NCBI GenBank assembly: GCA_039029315.1
Contig: JBCCGK010000035.1
Coordinates: 1 to 64,000, forward strand
DNA from: JBCCCJ01 sp039029315
Lineage (GTDB): Bacteria; Bacteroidota; Bacteroidia; J057
Length of the DNA stretch: 64,000 bases
Reading direction: 5' to 3'
Shown: positions 34,403-44,007 of the stretch, piece after piece
How positions within the stretch are numbered: the stretch's first letter is position 1
How the letters are laid out: the number at the start of each line of letters is the position of its first letter
The notes under the pieces: generated by a model
Databases searched by the model: none
What the model was told of the DNA's origin: nothing
Seen by the model: the letters and a program-made list of their open reading frames with translations, nothing else
Translations under genes and position numbers: made by a program

Positions 34403-36768
34403 CTGTACGCAATAATAGGAAGGATTGGGAAAAGACTATTCTCTATAAGATAGGGAGTACCAGGTCTGGAAAAATAGGTCAAAGCAAATGGATTTCGACG
34501 ACTATAGGCATTATACAGGCCCAAGCTTAAGCCGCGCTTTCCTTTCTTCTTTTTGGGCTTCCAGCTCAAGCTGAGATCCAGTCGATGATAGGGACGTAAG
34601 CGAAAACTATTTCGATCCCCATAAGTAGCAATGTATTGTTCTGACCCCCCAACAGTAAAAAATGGATGGGTTGTGTAAGTCGCTTGCGGAAGATTGGTTG
34701 CTCTCCCAGATTGAAAAACCCACTGAAGGCTGAGTTCCTTGTTGGCTTGCCAGGGGTATACCAGTCCGAGGCTGATATTATGTCTCCTGTCATAGATATA
34801 AGGAAAAGGCTCTCCCTGATTCAAGCCATCAAATTGTCGTCGGGTCCAGGAGAGGCTGTAACTGAACCATCCGCTAAAAGGGTCTAATCGATGCCGAAAG
34901 AACAATTCTGCCCCATAAGACCAACCACGACCATTGATAACCTGGCTTTCCCAGGCTCTATTGGCACTCAAAACTGTGGGATCAGCACCGTCCAGAAGTA
35001 GGTTGGCACCTTCCTGATAGGCAATGATCTGGTTCATGCGCTTGAAATAGCCCTCCAGGGAGAATTCGCCAACCGACTCCAATTCATGTGTCCATCCACC
35101 AGATACCTGCCACCCTTGTTGAGGAGGAACCTGATCTGTCGAGGATACCCATAGGTCAATCGGAAGACTGACATTGGAGCTGCTCAAAAGGTGGATATAT
35201 TGAGTCATTCTGGAATAGGATGCTCGAATACTTCCATGTGAGTAGGGATTCCAGGCCAGAGAAGCACGAATTTGAGGCGTAGAATAATTCTGTGTTCCAA
35301 TGACAAATCCACTGAGCCTGACTCCAAGATTAACATTGAATGAGGGAATAAGCTGTATGCTATTTTCGACATAGGCATTCCATTCCCAACCAGTACTGGC
35401 TGTCAAATTGTTGCTACTATCCCTTAGCGTTGAGTCAGATACCTGTCGGTCAAAAACAAAGGTGGCAGGAGAGAAGGTTCTGAAGGTTCCCTGTACCCCA
35501 AGGCGGAGCGTTTGGTTTGAGCTAAGAGAATGCTGTAGATCATTTTGTACAGTTATATCTCGTATCAAAGACTGATACAGGAGTTGAAAAGCTTCCTTAT
35601 CCTCTTCTTCTGTACCAATCTGGGATGTGCTTCGATTCTGGCTTTCTTCAATGGCAAATTTATATTCTGTTACATAGCCCATAAACTGGTTGAACCATGC
35701 AGACTTTCCGACATGGGTCCACCGAAGGACAGCCGTTTTGTTCCCCCATTGTAGAGAAGAAGAGTTATCCAGCTTGTACATGAGCCCTGCCCGTTCCAGT
35801 GTTTCTTTTGTTTTTGAAAAATAACGGTCTCTTCCCCCATACAGACTGATGAACATCCGGTTTCTTTTGGAAAACTCATGGTTGATCTTGGCTGTGATGT
35901 CATAAAACCCATAGCCTTGACGATTGGCTTGTTGACTGAGTCTTTGAATGGGTTCAGAAAAAATGTCGAGGAATGATCGTCGTGCAGAGACCATATAGGA
36001 AGATTTGCCACCTTTTATTGGTCCCTCTACCAAAAGCTTGGAGGAGAGCAAACCTAGGGAGGCAGTTCCCTGAAGCTTTTCTCTGCTCCCCTCTTTCAGA
36101 CTGATGTCCACGATAGAGGATAATCTTCCTCCGAATCTTGCCGGGAATCCCCCCTTATAGAAATCTGCCTTTTTTACTGCATCAGTATGAAAAGTAGAGA
36201 TAATGCCGAGCATGTGGTTCGCATTATACACAGGAACCCCATCAAGCAGGATCAAGTTCTGGTCCGCACTCCCCCCACGTACAAGCAGGCCGCTACTCGC
36301 TTCATGACTACTCTGGACTCCCGGTAGGATCTGCAAGCTGCGCATAACATCCGATTCTCCCCCCAAGGCAGGGATGCGATCCATCTCTTCTGCTGTCATT
36401 GAGACCTTACCAATGGACATCTCGATGAGGCGCGAGGCGGCCGAAATTTCTACAGAATCTATCCTTAGCACAGATGGCCGCAGGGAAATATCCAATGGAT
36501 TGGCAATAGAAGAATCAATCAGTACACTGTCGGGCAGATATCCCATCGCCCGACAGATGATCATCATCCTGTCTTGTGCTTGTATTTTCAGACTGAAGAA
36601 TCCAACAGAATTGCTGAAAATGAGTTTGCCTTCATGAGGGATTTGAACAATCGCTCCAGGGATTGGTTCCTGACTCTCCTGATCCAAGACATATCCCCAG
36701 ATTGTGGGTTGAGCATACAGTCGAATAGAGATACAAAACCAAAGAGCAAGAAACAGCAACCAGCGCAT
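34390..36768 (-). CDS. TonB-dependent receptor with carboxypeptidase-like regulatory domain
   Basis: 792 residues with a signal peptide ending RLYAQ. The N-terminal beta-sandwich (IWGYVLDQESQEPIPGAIVQ) is the CarboxypepD_reg-like domain. The plug follows (GLLVRGGSADQNLILLDGVP, VYNANHMLGIISTFHTDAV), then a 22-strand-type barrel ending in an aromatic residue (IIAYRWTF). It imports an unknown ligand across the outer membrane using TonB energy, with the coupled DUF4249 lipoprotein as partner. It is followed by a small lipoprotein gene two bases upstream on the same strand (36771-37259), so three genes form one operon. Confidence 0.93.
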   Translation of the reverse strand: MRWLLFLALWFCISIRLYAQPTIWGYVLDQESQEPIPGAIVQIPHEGKLIFSNSVGFFSLKIQAQDRMMIICRAMGYLPDSVLIDSSIANPLDISLRPSVLRIDSVEISAASRLIEMSIGKVSMTAEEMDRIPALGGESDVMRSLQILPGVQSSHEASSGLLVRGGSADQNLILLDGVPVYNANHMLGIISTFHTDAVKKADFYKGGFPARFGGRLSSIVDISLKEGSREKLQGTASLGLLSSKLLVEGPIKGGKSSYMVSARRSFLDIFSEPIQRLSQQANRQGYGFYDITAKINHEFSKRNRMFISLYGGRDRYFSKTKETLERAGLMYKLDNSSSLQWGNKTAVLRWTHVGKSAWFNQFMGYVTEYKFAIEESQNRSTSQIGTEEEDKEAFQLLYQSLIRDITVQNDLQHSLSSNQTLRLGVQGTFRTFSPATFVFDRQVSDSTLRDSSNNLTASTGWEWNAYVENSIQLIPSFNVNLGVRLSGFVIGTQNYSTPQIRASLAWNPYSHGSIRASYSRMTQYIHLLSSSNVSLPIDLWVSSTDQVPPQQGWQVSGGWTHELESVGEFSLEGYFKRMNQIIAYQEGANLLLDGADPTVLSANRAWESQVINGRGWSYGAELFFRHRLDPFSGWFSYSLSWTRRQFDGLNQGEPFPYIYDRRHNISLGLVYPWQANKELSLQWVFQSGRATNLPQATYTTHPFFTVGGSEQYIATYGDRNSFRLRPYHRLDLSLSWKPKKKKGKRGLSLGLYNAYSRRNPFALTYFSRPGTPYLIENSLFPILPIIAYRWTF

Positions 36769-36770
36769 AT

Positions 36771-37259
36771 TTAATTCGCTCTAACAGCCTGAATCAAGAT
36801 AGTTTCAGCATTTCTTGCAGTGGCTGCAGGGCCATCAGAATGCAAACGTAGTGATTGCTCATCCATCGATACCACAGAAAAAATCCCTGTCCAGGCAACC
36901 TCATTGGAAGGGGCTGTGCCGACAAACATAGACAACTCTGAGGCTTCATCCCGTTCCGGGTAGGCAGTCACTTGAAATCCAAATTCAAACGTGAGTCCTG
37001 AAGGAAAAACTCTGATTGCTGAGCAATAACCCGAAGTTTCATCCTGACATGGAAGCACTTCGAAGGTTCCCAACTCTTCTTGGGGAGCATCCCACTCATC
37101 CGTGCCAGATGAAAGCTGAATAGCGGTGACTTCCCATTTTCCTTCAAGATCCGTTCGAATTTGTTCCGCTTTTCGGAGTGCACGTTGTTCTGGAGAGCAA
37201 CTAGACAGAACGCCAAGGAGTAGAACAACCAAAAATATAAACTGTGTTGTACGTTTCAT
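36771..37259 (-). CDS. Small lipoprotein, first gene of the TonB receptor operon
   Basis: 162 residues from the ATG at 37259; lipobox VLLLGVLSSC. The mature part has a lipocalin-like look (LEGKWEVTAIQLSSG, FEFGFQVTAYPERDE), but no diagnostic motif. It ends only two bases before the receptor start region, so it is cotranscribed with the receptor and DUF4249 genes. Function unknown. Confidence 0.65.
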   Translation of the reverse strand: MKRTTQFIFLVVLLLGVLSSCSPEQRALRKAEQIRTDLEGKWEVTAIQLSSGTDEWDAPQEELGTFEVLPCQDETSGYCSAIRVFPSGLTFEFGFQVTAYPERDEASELSMFVGTAPSNEVAWTGIFSVVSMDEQSLRLHSDGPAATARNAETILIQAVRAN

Positions 37260-37563
37260 GATGATATAGATCAATAATAATAATATTCAAGATAAACAAT
37301 TATTCTCTTCAATGAGATGTTTCTGGGAGATGATGTTTTGCTTTTTGTTTAGGAGGGGATTCGAGTCTGATTCTCCTAACATTAGTATACATCCTGAAAG
37401 GAACGCCTGCCATGAGCAGAGCATCAACAAAGACAGAAACCGAAATCGATCTGTGAGAATGATTCCCTGCTTGCACGTTTTGTCTTTGTCAGATTTCATG
37501 TTCCCTGCACTCATTATGATGACAGACGTTCTTTTCAAGACGATTTTTTATGAGACTACCTTA

Positions 37564-37724
37564 GAGACTGTTTGGGAATGTGTACTGAGAATTTTTAGGG
37601 TGTATTTTTTTCTCAGACAAGGCTCTTTTTTGTTCTCATAGTGGTGCTATGGGAACAAAAAAAGCCACTGAATGAGGAAAAAAGACGCATACAAAAAATA
37701 AGTGCCAGATTTCAAAACAGTCTC
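37564..37724. mobile_element. MITE-like element with IS5-type ends
   Basis: Terminal inverted repeats GAGACTGTTTGGGAA and (complement of right end) GAGACTGTTTTGAAA flank 161 bp, with TTA directly repeated on both sides as a possible target duplication. Inside is a 20-bp inverted repeat, GGCTCTTTTTTG (37621) to CAAAAAAAGCC (37666). No coding capacity. The element ends 14 bp from the stop of the following minus-strand gene. The rest of the 478-bp gap (37260-37563) holds no convincing gene. Confidence 0.65.
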
Positions 37725-37737
37725 TTAAGACTGATTC

Positions 37738-38877
37738 TTAATTACAAGTAGTCCCGCCAGCATGGGTTCCGACCAGATACAAACGAACTTGTCCGTTGCC
37801 GTACATTTGCCATTGGGGATCATTCTTATGAACTGTGAGGTAGCCCAGATCTTCATCTCCCGTTTTCGTTTTGATGCTGGTTGAATAGTTAATGTTGGTA
37901 TTTGGATCTTTGTATCCCACGGTTGAGGTCGTCTCTGATCCATTTCCATCATACTCGATCACCTTTAGGGTAATGGCATCTCCATAGGTGGAAGCATACC
38001 AAAGAAATGGGGAACCGATTCCTGTTGCGCACCACCACTCCTTATCTTTGATTGTTTTTTTAGGGATCACGCAATAGAAAGACCCAATTGGACTCGTAGA
38101 ATATTTCGGCGCAGCGATGATGAATTTGATTTCAGCCTTGTTATTGAACCATCCATTTTCATCCAGTGCTTGCCAGGTTTCATCTGAGAATACGATGCGG
38201 GGTCGGAATTCTTCTCCCGTCCCGCGAAGTGTTGCAGGATCAGGAAGATCCACTTCAGGATTCGGGATGAAGGTGTTCACTGGAATCAACTGACCTTTTT
38301 TGTCTGTAAGTTCATGAAAACCAACAACTATTGTGACTGTTTCAGGTTCCTGAAGAGAAGAGATCTTGATGTCTTCTCCCAGATGAGTATAAGCAGTCAT
38401 TTTATTGTCAGGATATTCTTTGGAGAAGTGTTCGATGGCGACATGAGGAATTTTGTCATTCGGATTCCATTCCAGAAATTGAAATGGGAGGTTCAGATGC
38501 AAGTTGGGCGTTTGGCGAAGAAACTCATGAATGACGACCTCACTTTCCTCGACACTCATCCCTGTTTTGGCGGCATAGCTTTGAAAAAGAGCTTGACCAA
38601 ATGTCAGACCAGGCAGAATTTCGTCTGTCAGAATCGAACGGAAGAGAATTTCAGAATAGCCTGTAAGGCCGTCCGCTTCTTCAAATGATGTCTTCAACCA
38701 GGCTCGTGTCGATGACTCAGCAAGTAGAGATGCGAAACTCTCCCCAATCAGCTGGGTTTGGGTATCTACATCGACTGTTGCAGAAAAAGGAAGGGGTTGT
38801 TGTTCTTCGAATTGATGGCAAGCTGTGAACACGAAGAGGAGTAGGCCCATCAGGCCCAAAAATTTAAACAAGTTCAT
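37738..38877 (-). CDS. Lipoprotein of unknown function
   Basis: 379 residues, lipobox LLLFVFTACH. The N-terminal part (residues 25-130) is helical with Glu/Leu (LIGESFASLLAESSTRAWLK). The middle resembles a beta-rich domain (PETVTIVVGFHELTDKKGQ), and the C-terminus has three Trp-rich strands (DKEWWCATGIGSPFLWYAST). Four to five cysteines in the last 100 residues may form disulphides. I do not recognise the family. The gene stands alone between a MITE-like element and the DUF3299-like gene. Confidence 0.6.
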   Translation of the reverse strand: MNLFKFLGLMGLLLFVFTACHQFEEQQPLPFSATVDVDTQTQLIGESFASLLAESSTRAWLKTSFEEADGLTGYSEILFRSILTDEILPGLTFGQALFQSYAAKTGMSVEESEVVIHEFLRQTPNLHLNLPFQFLEWNPNDKIPHVAIEHFSKEYPDNKMTAYTHLGEDIKISSLQEPETVTIVVGFHELTDKKGQLIPVNTFIPNPEVDLPDPATLRGTGEEFRPRIVFSDETWQALDENGWFNNKAEIKFIIAAPKYSTSPIGSFYCVIPKKTIKDKEWWCATGIGSPFLWYASTYGDAITLKVIEYDGNGSETTSTVGYKDPNTNINYSTSIKTKTGDEDLGYLTVHKNDPQWQMYGNGQVRLYLVGTHAGGTTCN

Positions 38878-39028
38878 GATGAAATTGTGTTTTATGGTTA
38901 ATAAAAAAAAAATTACCCCACTAAAAATAATGGGATAGCAAAATCATGAACCTTCACAAACAAAGCGAAAAATTATGAATTCACCAAATGGGATTCAGTA
39001 ATCCTTCTGCTGTAGATGGATCAGGCAT

Positions 39029-39469
39029 CTAATATTCCTCTGCTTCTTCTAACAGATAATACATCTTTTCTGCATCCCAATCATTGAGCCTGAAGGTGCC
39101 CTTGAAGCGCTTCCATTCGTCTGTTCGGTAATTGCGATTGGCTGTTTTGAGTTCTAGTTGCAGAACAGATTCGGGACCTGCTCCCCCACAAAAGAAGCAG
39201 GAAGCAAAGGTGAAGGCGGACAAGACATATTTGTTTTCAGCCATATTCAGTGGCAACACATATCCTGTCAGATAGACTTTATATCCATCCAATGCCTGTA
39301 GATCATCTCCAAAGGTCGGACACTGAAACTCGGAGCCAGGATTTTCTTCGAAGGTGACATCATACAAGTCGTCCCAACTGAGCTTGATTTGTGATCGAAG
39401 AGGTTGTGTGTGAAGCATCCCTGCTGTAAGGAGACTTAAAAATAAAAGGAATGAAGCATTCATGTTCAT
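39029..39469 (-). CDS. DUF3299-like exported protein
   Basis: 146 residues from the ATG at 39469 (39463 is equally possible); signal peptide MNMNASFLLFLSLLTAGM. The body shows ALDGYKVYLTGYVLPLNM and SAFTFASCFFCGGAGPESV, the compact OB-like pattern with a CxxC motif seen in DUF3299-type proteins of Bacteroidota. The CFFC could bind metal or be redox active. A broken copy of the 3' end is at 33257-33385. It lies 145 bp downstream of the large PNGase-like gene on the same strand. Confidence 0.6.
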   Translation of the reverse strand: MNMNASFLLFLSLLTAGMLHTQPLRSQIKLSWDDLYDVTFEENPGSEFQCPTFGDDLQALDGYKVYLTGYVLPLNMAENKYVLSAFTFASCFFCGGAGPESVLQLELKTANRNYRTDEWKRFKGTFRLNDWDAEKMYYLLEEAEEY

Positions 39470-39614
39470 ATCGCGAATTGGTCCTGGTGGTAGCTGCCTT
39501 GAAGAGACATTCCCCTTTGGAAGGAAGGAGAAGTTACAAGCCTCAGCGGTCTCGATCCAAGCAACTTGCAAATGAGCGTGGATCGAGAAGGAGTTGCGTG
39601 ATATTCTATCGCCA

Positions 39615-42600
39615 CTATCTCACAATCAAAGACTGACTGAATTGATGTCTGCTGGTCTTGATCTGTACCATATATACCCCGGGCGAAAGTTGGGGATTCA
39701 CCTGTATGTTTTCCTGTCGAATGCCCACCCGATTGCCTTCATATACCATCATCCCAAGAGAATTGAAGATCCGGATATCGAGATTTTCTCGCTGGTCCAG
39801 CTCCACTTGCAAGTTGAATTGGCCAGAGGTTGGGTTGGGAAAAAGTGTGATGGATCCTTCAGGAGGGATCGCCAGAGAATGAATCGCAGTTGCCGTATCC
39901 TTGGGTAAGGAATCACACAGTAGGTCAGGGAAAAACGTATCGCCAATTCGGTAAGCGACTGTAAATTGTTCGTAAATCTCACTGCCAAAATCAGGCTCCC
40001 ACTCACTGTCGAACGCTCCATTCCAGCTAAGTAAATGAGCATAGCCTGTTCCATCATTGTTTGCCCACCAGGCCAGGCCATCATTGCCAGAACCCGGGAA
40101 AAAATCTTCATCCTTCAAATGAAAAGTGTAACAGCCTTCTGGAAGATTAAGGGTATCATAATAGTCTGTATTGCTCTGAAGGTTGGTTCTGGAAATAATT
40201 GCATGGCCATAAGCATCATAGACAAAATATGAATTCTCCGCTGCAGCACTATTGGTTCGCACATTGAGGATCATGCCCGAAAAGATCTGTCTGGGGCGCT
40301 CAAAAGGAACTGCGAGGCGATTGTTGTTAAGGTTCTCATCCATGAGAGTGGGGGTTTCCACCTCAACAAAGAAGACCGGATCATTGGGATCGAGTCCTGT
40401 CCAGTTAAAGCGAGGTAAGTCGATGTCAGCTGACTCAAGGAAGCCCAGTTCGCCTTCCCAGACATAGTAACAATTGGCAAATCCACCTTCTACTCCATAG
40501 CTGAAGTGCAGCTTACTCAGAGGAGTTGTGCCATTATTCTTGATGCGAATACGGGGATGATCGCAAATGGGATTGCGACGACTGAATCGCTTTTCCTTGT
40601 TGGGAGCGAGTATTTCCTCTATAGACACATCAACAGCATGGGAGGGGGGACCATAAGTAACCAATTGCCCCACCAATACATAGTTTCCTCCAGGAGTATA
40701 AGGCGCAGGATCTTCCACTTGATAATCAATCTCAAGAGAGTCCCCTGGTCCAGCCCATCCTTCCAGATCGAACTCATAGGTGTCAACGATGTCTCCCGGA
40801 CACCAACCTGATCGGTCGTAGACCCATGTGCCGCCTTGTGGGTAGACAAAGTTGTCTCCGCATTCTTTCCACACCTCCCAATCAAATGCCTGCGTGCCGT
40901 TCAGATACAGATAATGATCTCTGGCACAGAACTCTGCGCAATTATTAGTATTCGTTCCACCAAAGCCATGACCACTGATTCGCATTTTGAGTTTGAAGGA
41001 AGAACCATCTGGATCGAGCTGCTTATGAACCGCTTGCGCATTGGTATTGTTAAAGAGAGAGGCGTATGACCAACTTCCACGCCAAAGGTTTTCGATTTTG
41101 CGAACAGGTCGGGTAGGTTCGCCTTTAACCATGACAAATTGCAAATCCAGTAATTCCTGATTATTCCCAGCCTGAATATAAACCTGATCGTGTAGCAGTG
41201 GGGCATAATCTGTAACATCAAACACCCACTGAGTTCCTTCTGGTCCCAAATCCAAATTGATTCCATAGGGAGTAATGTATCTGCCGATTTCATACCAGAC
41301 CACATTGCTGTAATACTGATGATCATTGCGATAGATCACAGAATCAGCAGAATGAACTGTCGAGTCTATCAAAACTCCCGCAGCATCATAGATATAATCA
41401 TAGCCATTGGTCTGCCATACCATCAGAGTATCAGTTGGGAGAGTTGGATGATCAGATGCTCCTTCAAAAAAGAGACGGTCGTTCCCGTCATTGCCATAGA
41501 TGACCACTGAAGTCGGGGAGAGAGTCAGAGAATCAATGTAGAGCGTAGAATCCAAACTGCCGATGTAGACACTTTGATCAAAAATAATGTTGGGCCGGAG
41601 TTGGGTCGCTGCCCAGTTTCGATTCATCTCTGTAGGCTGTGGACTCTTCCAGTCAGGAAACCCATACAGATCAGCAGATACCTGATTGGGCGAAGCGTCC
41701 ATAGGGGTAATTCCATCTCCATCATTGAACGGATAGTAAGCAAGTAGATGTGCATAATCGGGATGAGCAGAAGTAAGATCGCGATGCATCCAATCCTGGA
41801 TCGTCTGTTGGTCCAGGGCTTTGGACCAGATCCTGAAATCGTCTATATAGCCATCATAATTCCTTGTGTGATTAGAGGCATTTGCGCCGATGACAAAGGA
41901 AGTGATACCTGCCATGCTGAAAGTCTTGGCTCCGCCAGAATGCCAGAGTTGCCCATTGACAAAGATTTGCATCAGGCCGGTATTGGCATTTTTGACATAG
42001 GCCCAATGATTCCACTGCCCTTCAAATTCAGATGTGTTGGCGGTTTTGTTGATTCGATTATAGCCAGCACCTTCATTTCCTGCATCCCAGTATACCTGGC
42101 TGTTGCCCCAGGGAAGGTGGGAGCCAAGAATCCGCTGATTGCTGCTGTTTTTGGCTTCGAATACGAAATCACTTTGGGGTTGAATGGCAGGATCTCCATA
42201 CTGCCAAAAAGAGATCGTGATCTCATTCTGAATCTGAGGCCCCAATAGACTTGCATCCAATTCTACATAATCCGGCCCTTCAAAAGAGAGAAAGTGTTCA
42301 TTCCCTGTTGTGATGACACCAGAGCTCCATGAAGTCGACTCTGCATATACCTGTAGGTTGCTCCCGGTGTTGAGGTTGTCATAAGAAAACTCTACCACAA
42401 TATTGGAACTACCATCCCAGGAAAAAGGCTGAGTGAACAACAATGATTGGATCCCCGTCTGAGTGAAAGCTGTGTTGAGTCTATAGGCCATTTGAAATCC
42501 CGTCTGTTCGGCACTGTTCGCAATAAGCGAATCTTGATTGCTATGCTTCATTCTGATCTGAAATCGCCGCAATTCACTGCCCAGACTGGCCAGGTCGAGG

Positions 42601-43175
42601 CGGATGCCAGTGATGTCTCCCACGCTCATGCCAGCAGCTATCAATTCACTCGCTCGCCAAAGAAACTGACTTCTGCTTCGTTCAAACTGTCCTCCAATGG
42701 CCTGATCATTGATCGATAAGCCACTTCCGATAGGATGGAGAGAGATGCTGCTTGTATCTGTAGGGACCTGAGCATATTGCCAGTCATGGGTGATCTCATA
42801 AGCTGGACCAAAACTGAGGGCGAAGGAATCTGGCGTACTCCCGCTGATCTGATAGTTAGCAGAAGTCCTAAAAGTGGAATCATACCAGGCCGTTGAATCC
42901 ACGATATAGGTATAGGTCAAATAATCCCACTCTCCACAGGGAAAGCCATCCTGATTGGTAGCAGCGTCGCATTTCAAGGTATAGTACATCAGCACCTTTT
43001 CATACTGTTCACTGGTATCCGGGAAGCTAAAGGTGCCGCGATAGGGAGCCGAGAATCCTACAGGACTGGGATCTGCATAGGTGAAGGTCTGTACAAATGT
43101 TGTGTCTGGTGTTTGGGAAAAGAGAGAAACAGGCAGACAAAAAAGAAGGAAAATAAATGTGTAGAAGTTGTTCAT
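39615..43175 (-). CDS. PNGase F-related protein with LamG insert and T9SS domain
   Basis: 1186 residues, signal peptide ending SLFSQ. An N-terminal segment with GFPCGEWDYLTYTYI is the hallmark of peptide-N-glycosidase F-related proteins. A LamG/concanavalin domain is inserted at about 315-470 (ISFWQYGDPAIQPQSDF, YDGYIDDFRIWSKAL). The second PNGase-like jelly roll follows (IGRYITPYGINLDLG, CAEFCARDHYLYLN, WKECGDNFVYP). The C-terminus is a T9SS type A domain (ITLFPNPTSGQFNLQV). It is therefore secreted and may release or bind N-glycans. Whether the catalytic Asp/Glu of PNGase F are kept cannot be judged by eye. Family 0.75, activity uncertain. Confidence 0.75.
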   Translation of the reverse strand: MNNFYTFIFLLFCLPVSLFSQTPDTTFVQTFTYADPSPVGFSAPYRGTFSFPDTSEQYEKVLMYYTLKCDAATNQDGFPCGEWDYLTYTYIVDSTAWYDSTFRTSANYQISGSTPDSFALSFGPAYEITHDWQYAQVPTDTSSISLHPIGSGLSINDQAIGGQFERSRSQFLWRASELIAAGMSVGDITGIRLDLASLGSELRRFQIRMKHSNQDSLIANSAEQTGFQMAYRLNTAFTQTGIQSLLFTQPFSWDGSSNIVVEFSYDNLNTGSNLQVYAESTSWSSGVITTGNEHFLSFEGPDYVELDASLLGPQIQNEITISFWQYGDPAIQPQSDFVFEAKNSSNQRILGSHLPWGNSQVYWDAGNEGAGYNRINKTANTSEFEGQWNHWAYVKNANTGLMQIFVNGQLWHSGGAKTFSMAGITSFVIGANASNHTRNYDGYIDDFRIWSKALDQQTIQDWMHRDLTSAHPDYAHLLAYYPFNDGDGITPMDASPNQVSADLYGFPDWKSPQPTEMNRNWAATQLRPNIIFDQSVYIGSLDSTLYIDSLTLSPTSVVIYGNDGNDRLFFEGASDHPTLPTDTLMVWQTNGYDYIYDAAGVLIDSTVHSADSVIYRNDHQYYSNVVWYEIGRYITPYGINLDLGPEGTQWVFDVTDYAPLLHDQVYIQAGNNQELLDLQFVMVKGEPTRPVRKIENLWRGSWSYASLFNNTNAQAVHKQLDPDGSSFKLKMRISGHGFGGTNTNNCAEFCARDHYLYLNGTQAFDWEVWKECGDNFVYPQGGTWVYDRSGWCPGDIVDTYEFDLEGWAGPGDSLEIDYQVEDPAPYTPGGNYVLVGQLVTYGPPSHAVDVSIEEILAPNKEKRFSRRNPICDHPRIRIKNNGTTPLSKLHFSYGVEGGFANCYYVWEGELGFLESADIDLPRFNWTGLDPNDPVFFVEVETPTLMDENLNNNRLAVPFERPRQIFSGMILNVRTNSAAAENSYFVYDAYGHAIISRTNLQSNTDYYDTLNLPEGCYTFHLKDEDFFPGSGNDGLAWWANNDGTGYAHLLSWNGAFDSEWEPDFGSEIYEQFTVAYRIGDTFFPDLLCDSLPKDTATAIHSLAIPPEGSITLFPNPTSGQFNLQVELDQRENLDIRIFNSLGMMVYEGNRVGIRQENIQVNPQLSPGVYMVQIKTSRHQFSQSLIVR

Positions 43176-43256
43176 GAGCAGAGGAAAATGAGGTCGATCA
43201 GATTAAGTCATGCAAAATACGACTCTTCCTGAACAACTCAGCAAGCCTCTGATGAT

Positions 43257-43844
43257 TTACCCATGAATGTGTTCTTTCTGCCCATATCGAGAGATGACCT
43301 CTCCTTCATATGCCAAAAAGTCCTCCCATCGCCGATCTACATCCACATTAGGACAAAGAGTTCTGGCCAATTTAAGGAACATGGTATAATGTCTGGCCTC
43401 CGAAATCATAAGTTCGTGGTAGAAGGTTGAGAGGCCTTGGTCATCGATATTTTCAGACAAGACTTTGAAGCGTTCACAACTTCTGGCTTCTATCATGGCT
43501 GCAAACAGAAGCTTATCAGCCAGGGTTTCCTCCTTGCCTTTTCCTTTTTTCTTCAGGAATTTTGCCAATTCATTGACATAGGAATCCTTTCTTTCTCTTC
43601 CGAGTGTATAGCCGCGTTTCTGGATTTCCTGGAAGACCATTTTGAAATGCCCCATTTCCTCTTGAGCCAGATCACTCATTTTGTCTACCAATTCTTCATG
43701 CTCGGGATATTGGACAATCAAAGAAATGGCAGAGGATGCGGCTTTTTGCTCACAATAGGCATGATCTGTGAGAATCTCCTCAATGTTCCCTTCGACGATA
43801 TGTTTGACCCATAGTGGATCAGTTTTCATTTGTAATCCCAGCAT
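43257..43844 (-). CDS. miaE: tRNA-(ms2io6A)-hydroxylase MiaE
   Basis: 195 residues. MiaE is a ferritin-like di-iron monooxygenase that hydroxylates the isopentenyl group of ms2i6A at position 37 of certain tRNAs. The di-iron ligands fit: EQKAAS, QEEMGHFKMV (ExxH), IEARSCERF and SEARHYTMF (ExxH). Length is typical. TAATTTGC close to 43865 may be a weak promoter, inside or next to the 32-bp direct repeat (43870-43901) that flanks the TA region. Confidence 0.92.
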   Translation of the reverse strand: MLGLQMKTDPLWVKHIVEGNIEEILTDHAYCEQKAASSAISLIVQYPEHEELVDKMSDLAQEEMGHFKMVFQEIQKRGYTLGRERKDSYVNELAKFLKKKGKGKEETLADKLLFAAMIEARSCERFKVLSENIDDQGLSTFYHELMISEARHYTMFLKLARTLCPNVDVDRRWEDFLAYEGEVISRYGQKEHIHG

Positions 43845-43869
43845 AATGATTGATTCTATTTCTGCTGCA

Positions 43870-43901
43870 AATTACAAAAGATCTCAGGAAAGCTGAAGGA
43901 G
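43870..43901. repeat. 32-bp direct repeat, copy 1
   Basis: Identical to 45032-45063 (begins AATTACAAAAGATCTCAGG). On the minus strand it would read ...YLLQLS and a stop, the same end as the DUF4143 ATPase. With copy 2 it brackets the toxin-antitoxin genes and MITE copy D. Confidence 0.7.
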
Positions 43902-44007
43902 ATATTGGTAGATAGTGTGAATCAAATTTTTAGTATTCCTGTCCGAGGACAAGAGAACAATTCACATAAATCTGAAAATTTTTTTGTAAAAAAGGACAAT
44001 TTGAAGA

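Noticed and set aside
37287..37538. Open frame of 83 codons on the minus strand in the gap before the MITE
   Set aside because: No signal peptide in the right place, poor coding character (Lys/Asn/Cys mix), and no relation to neighbours; likely chance.
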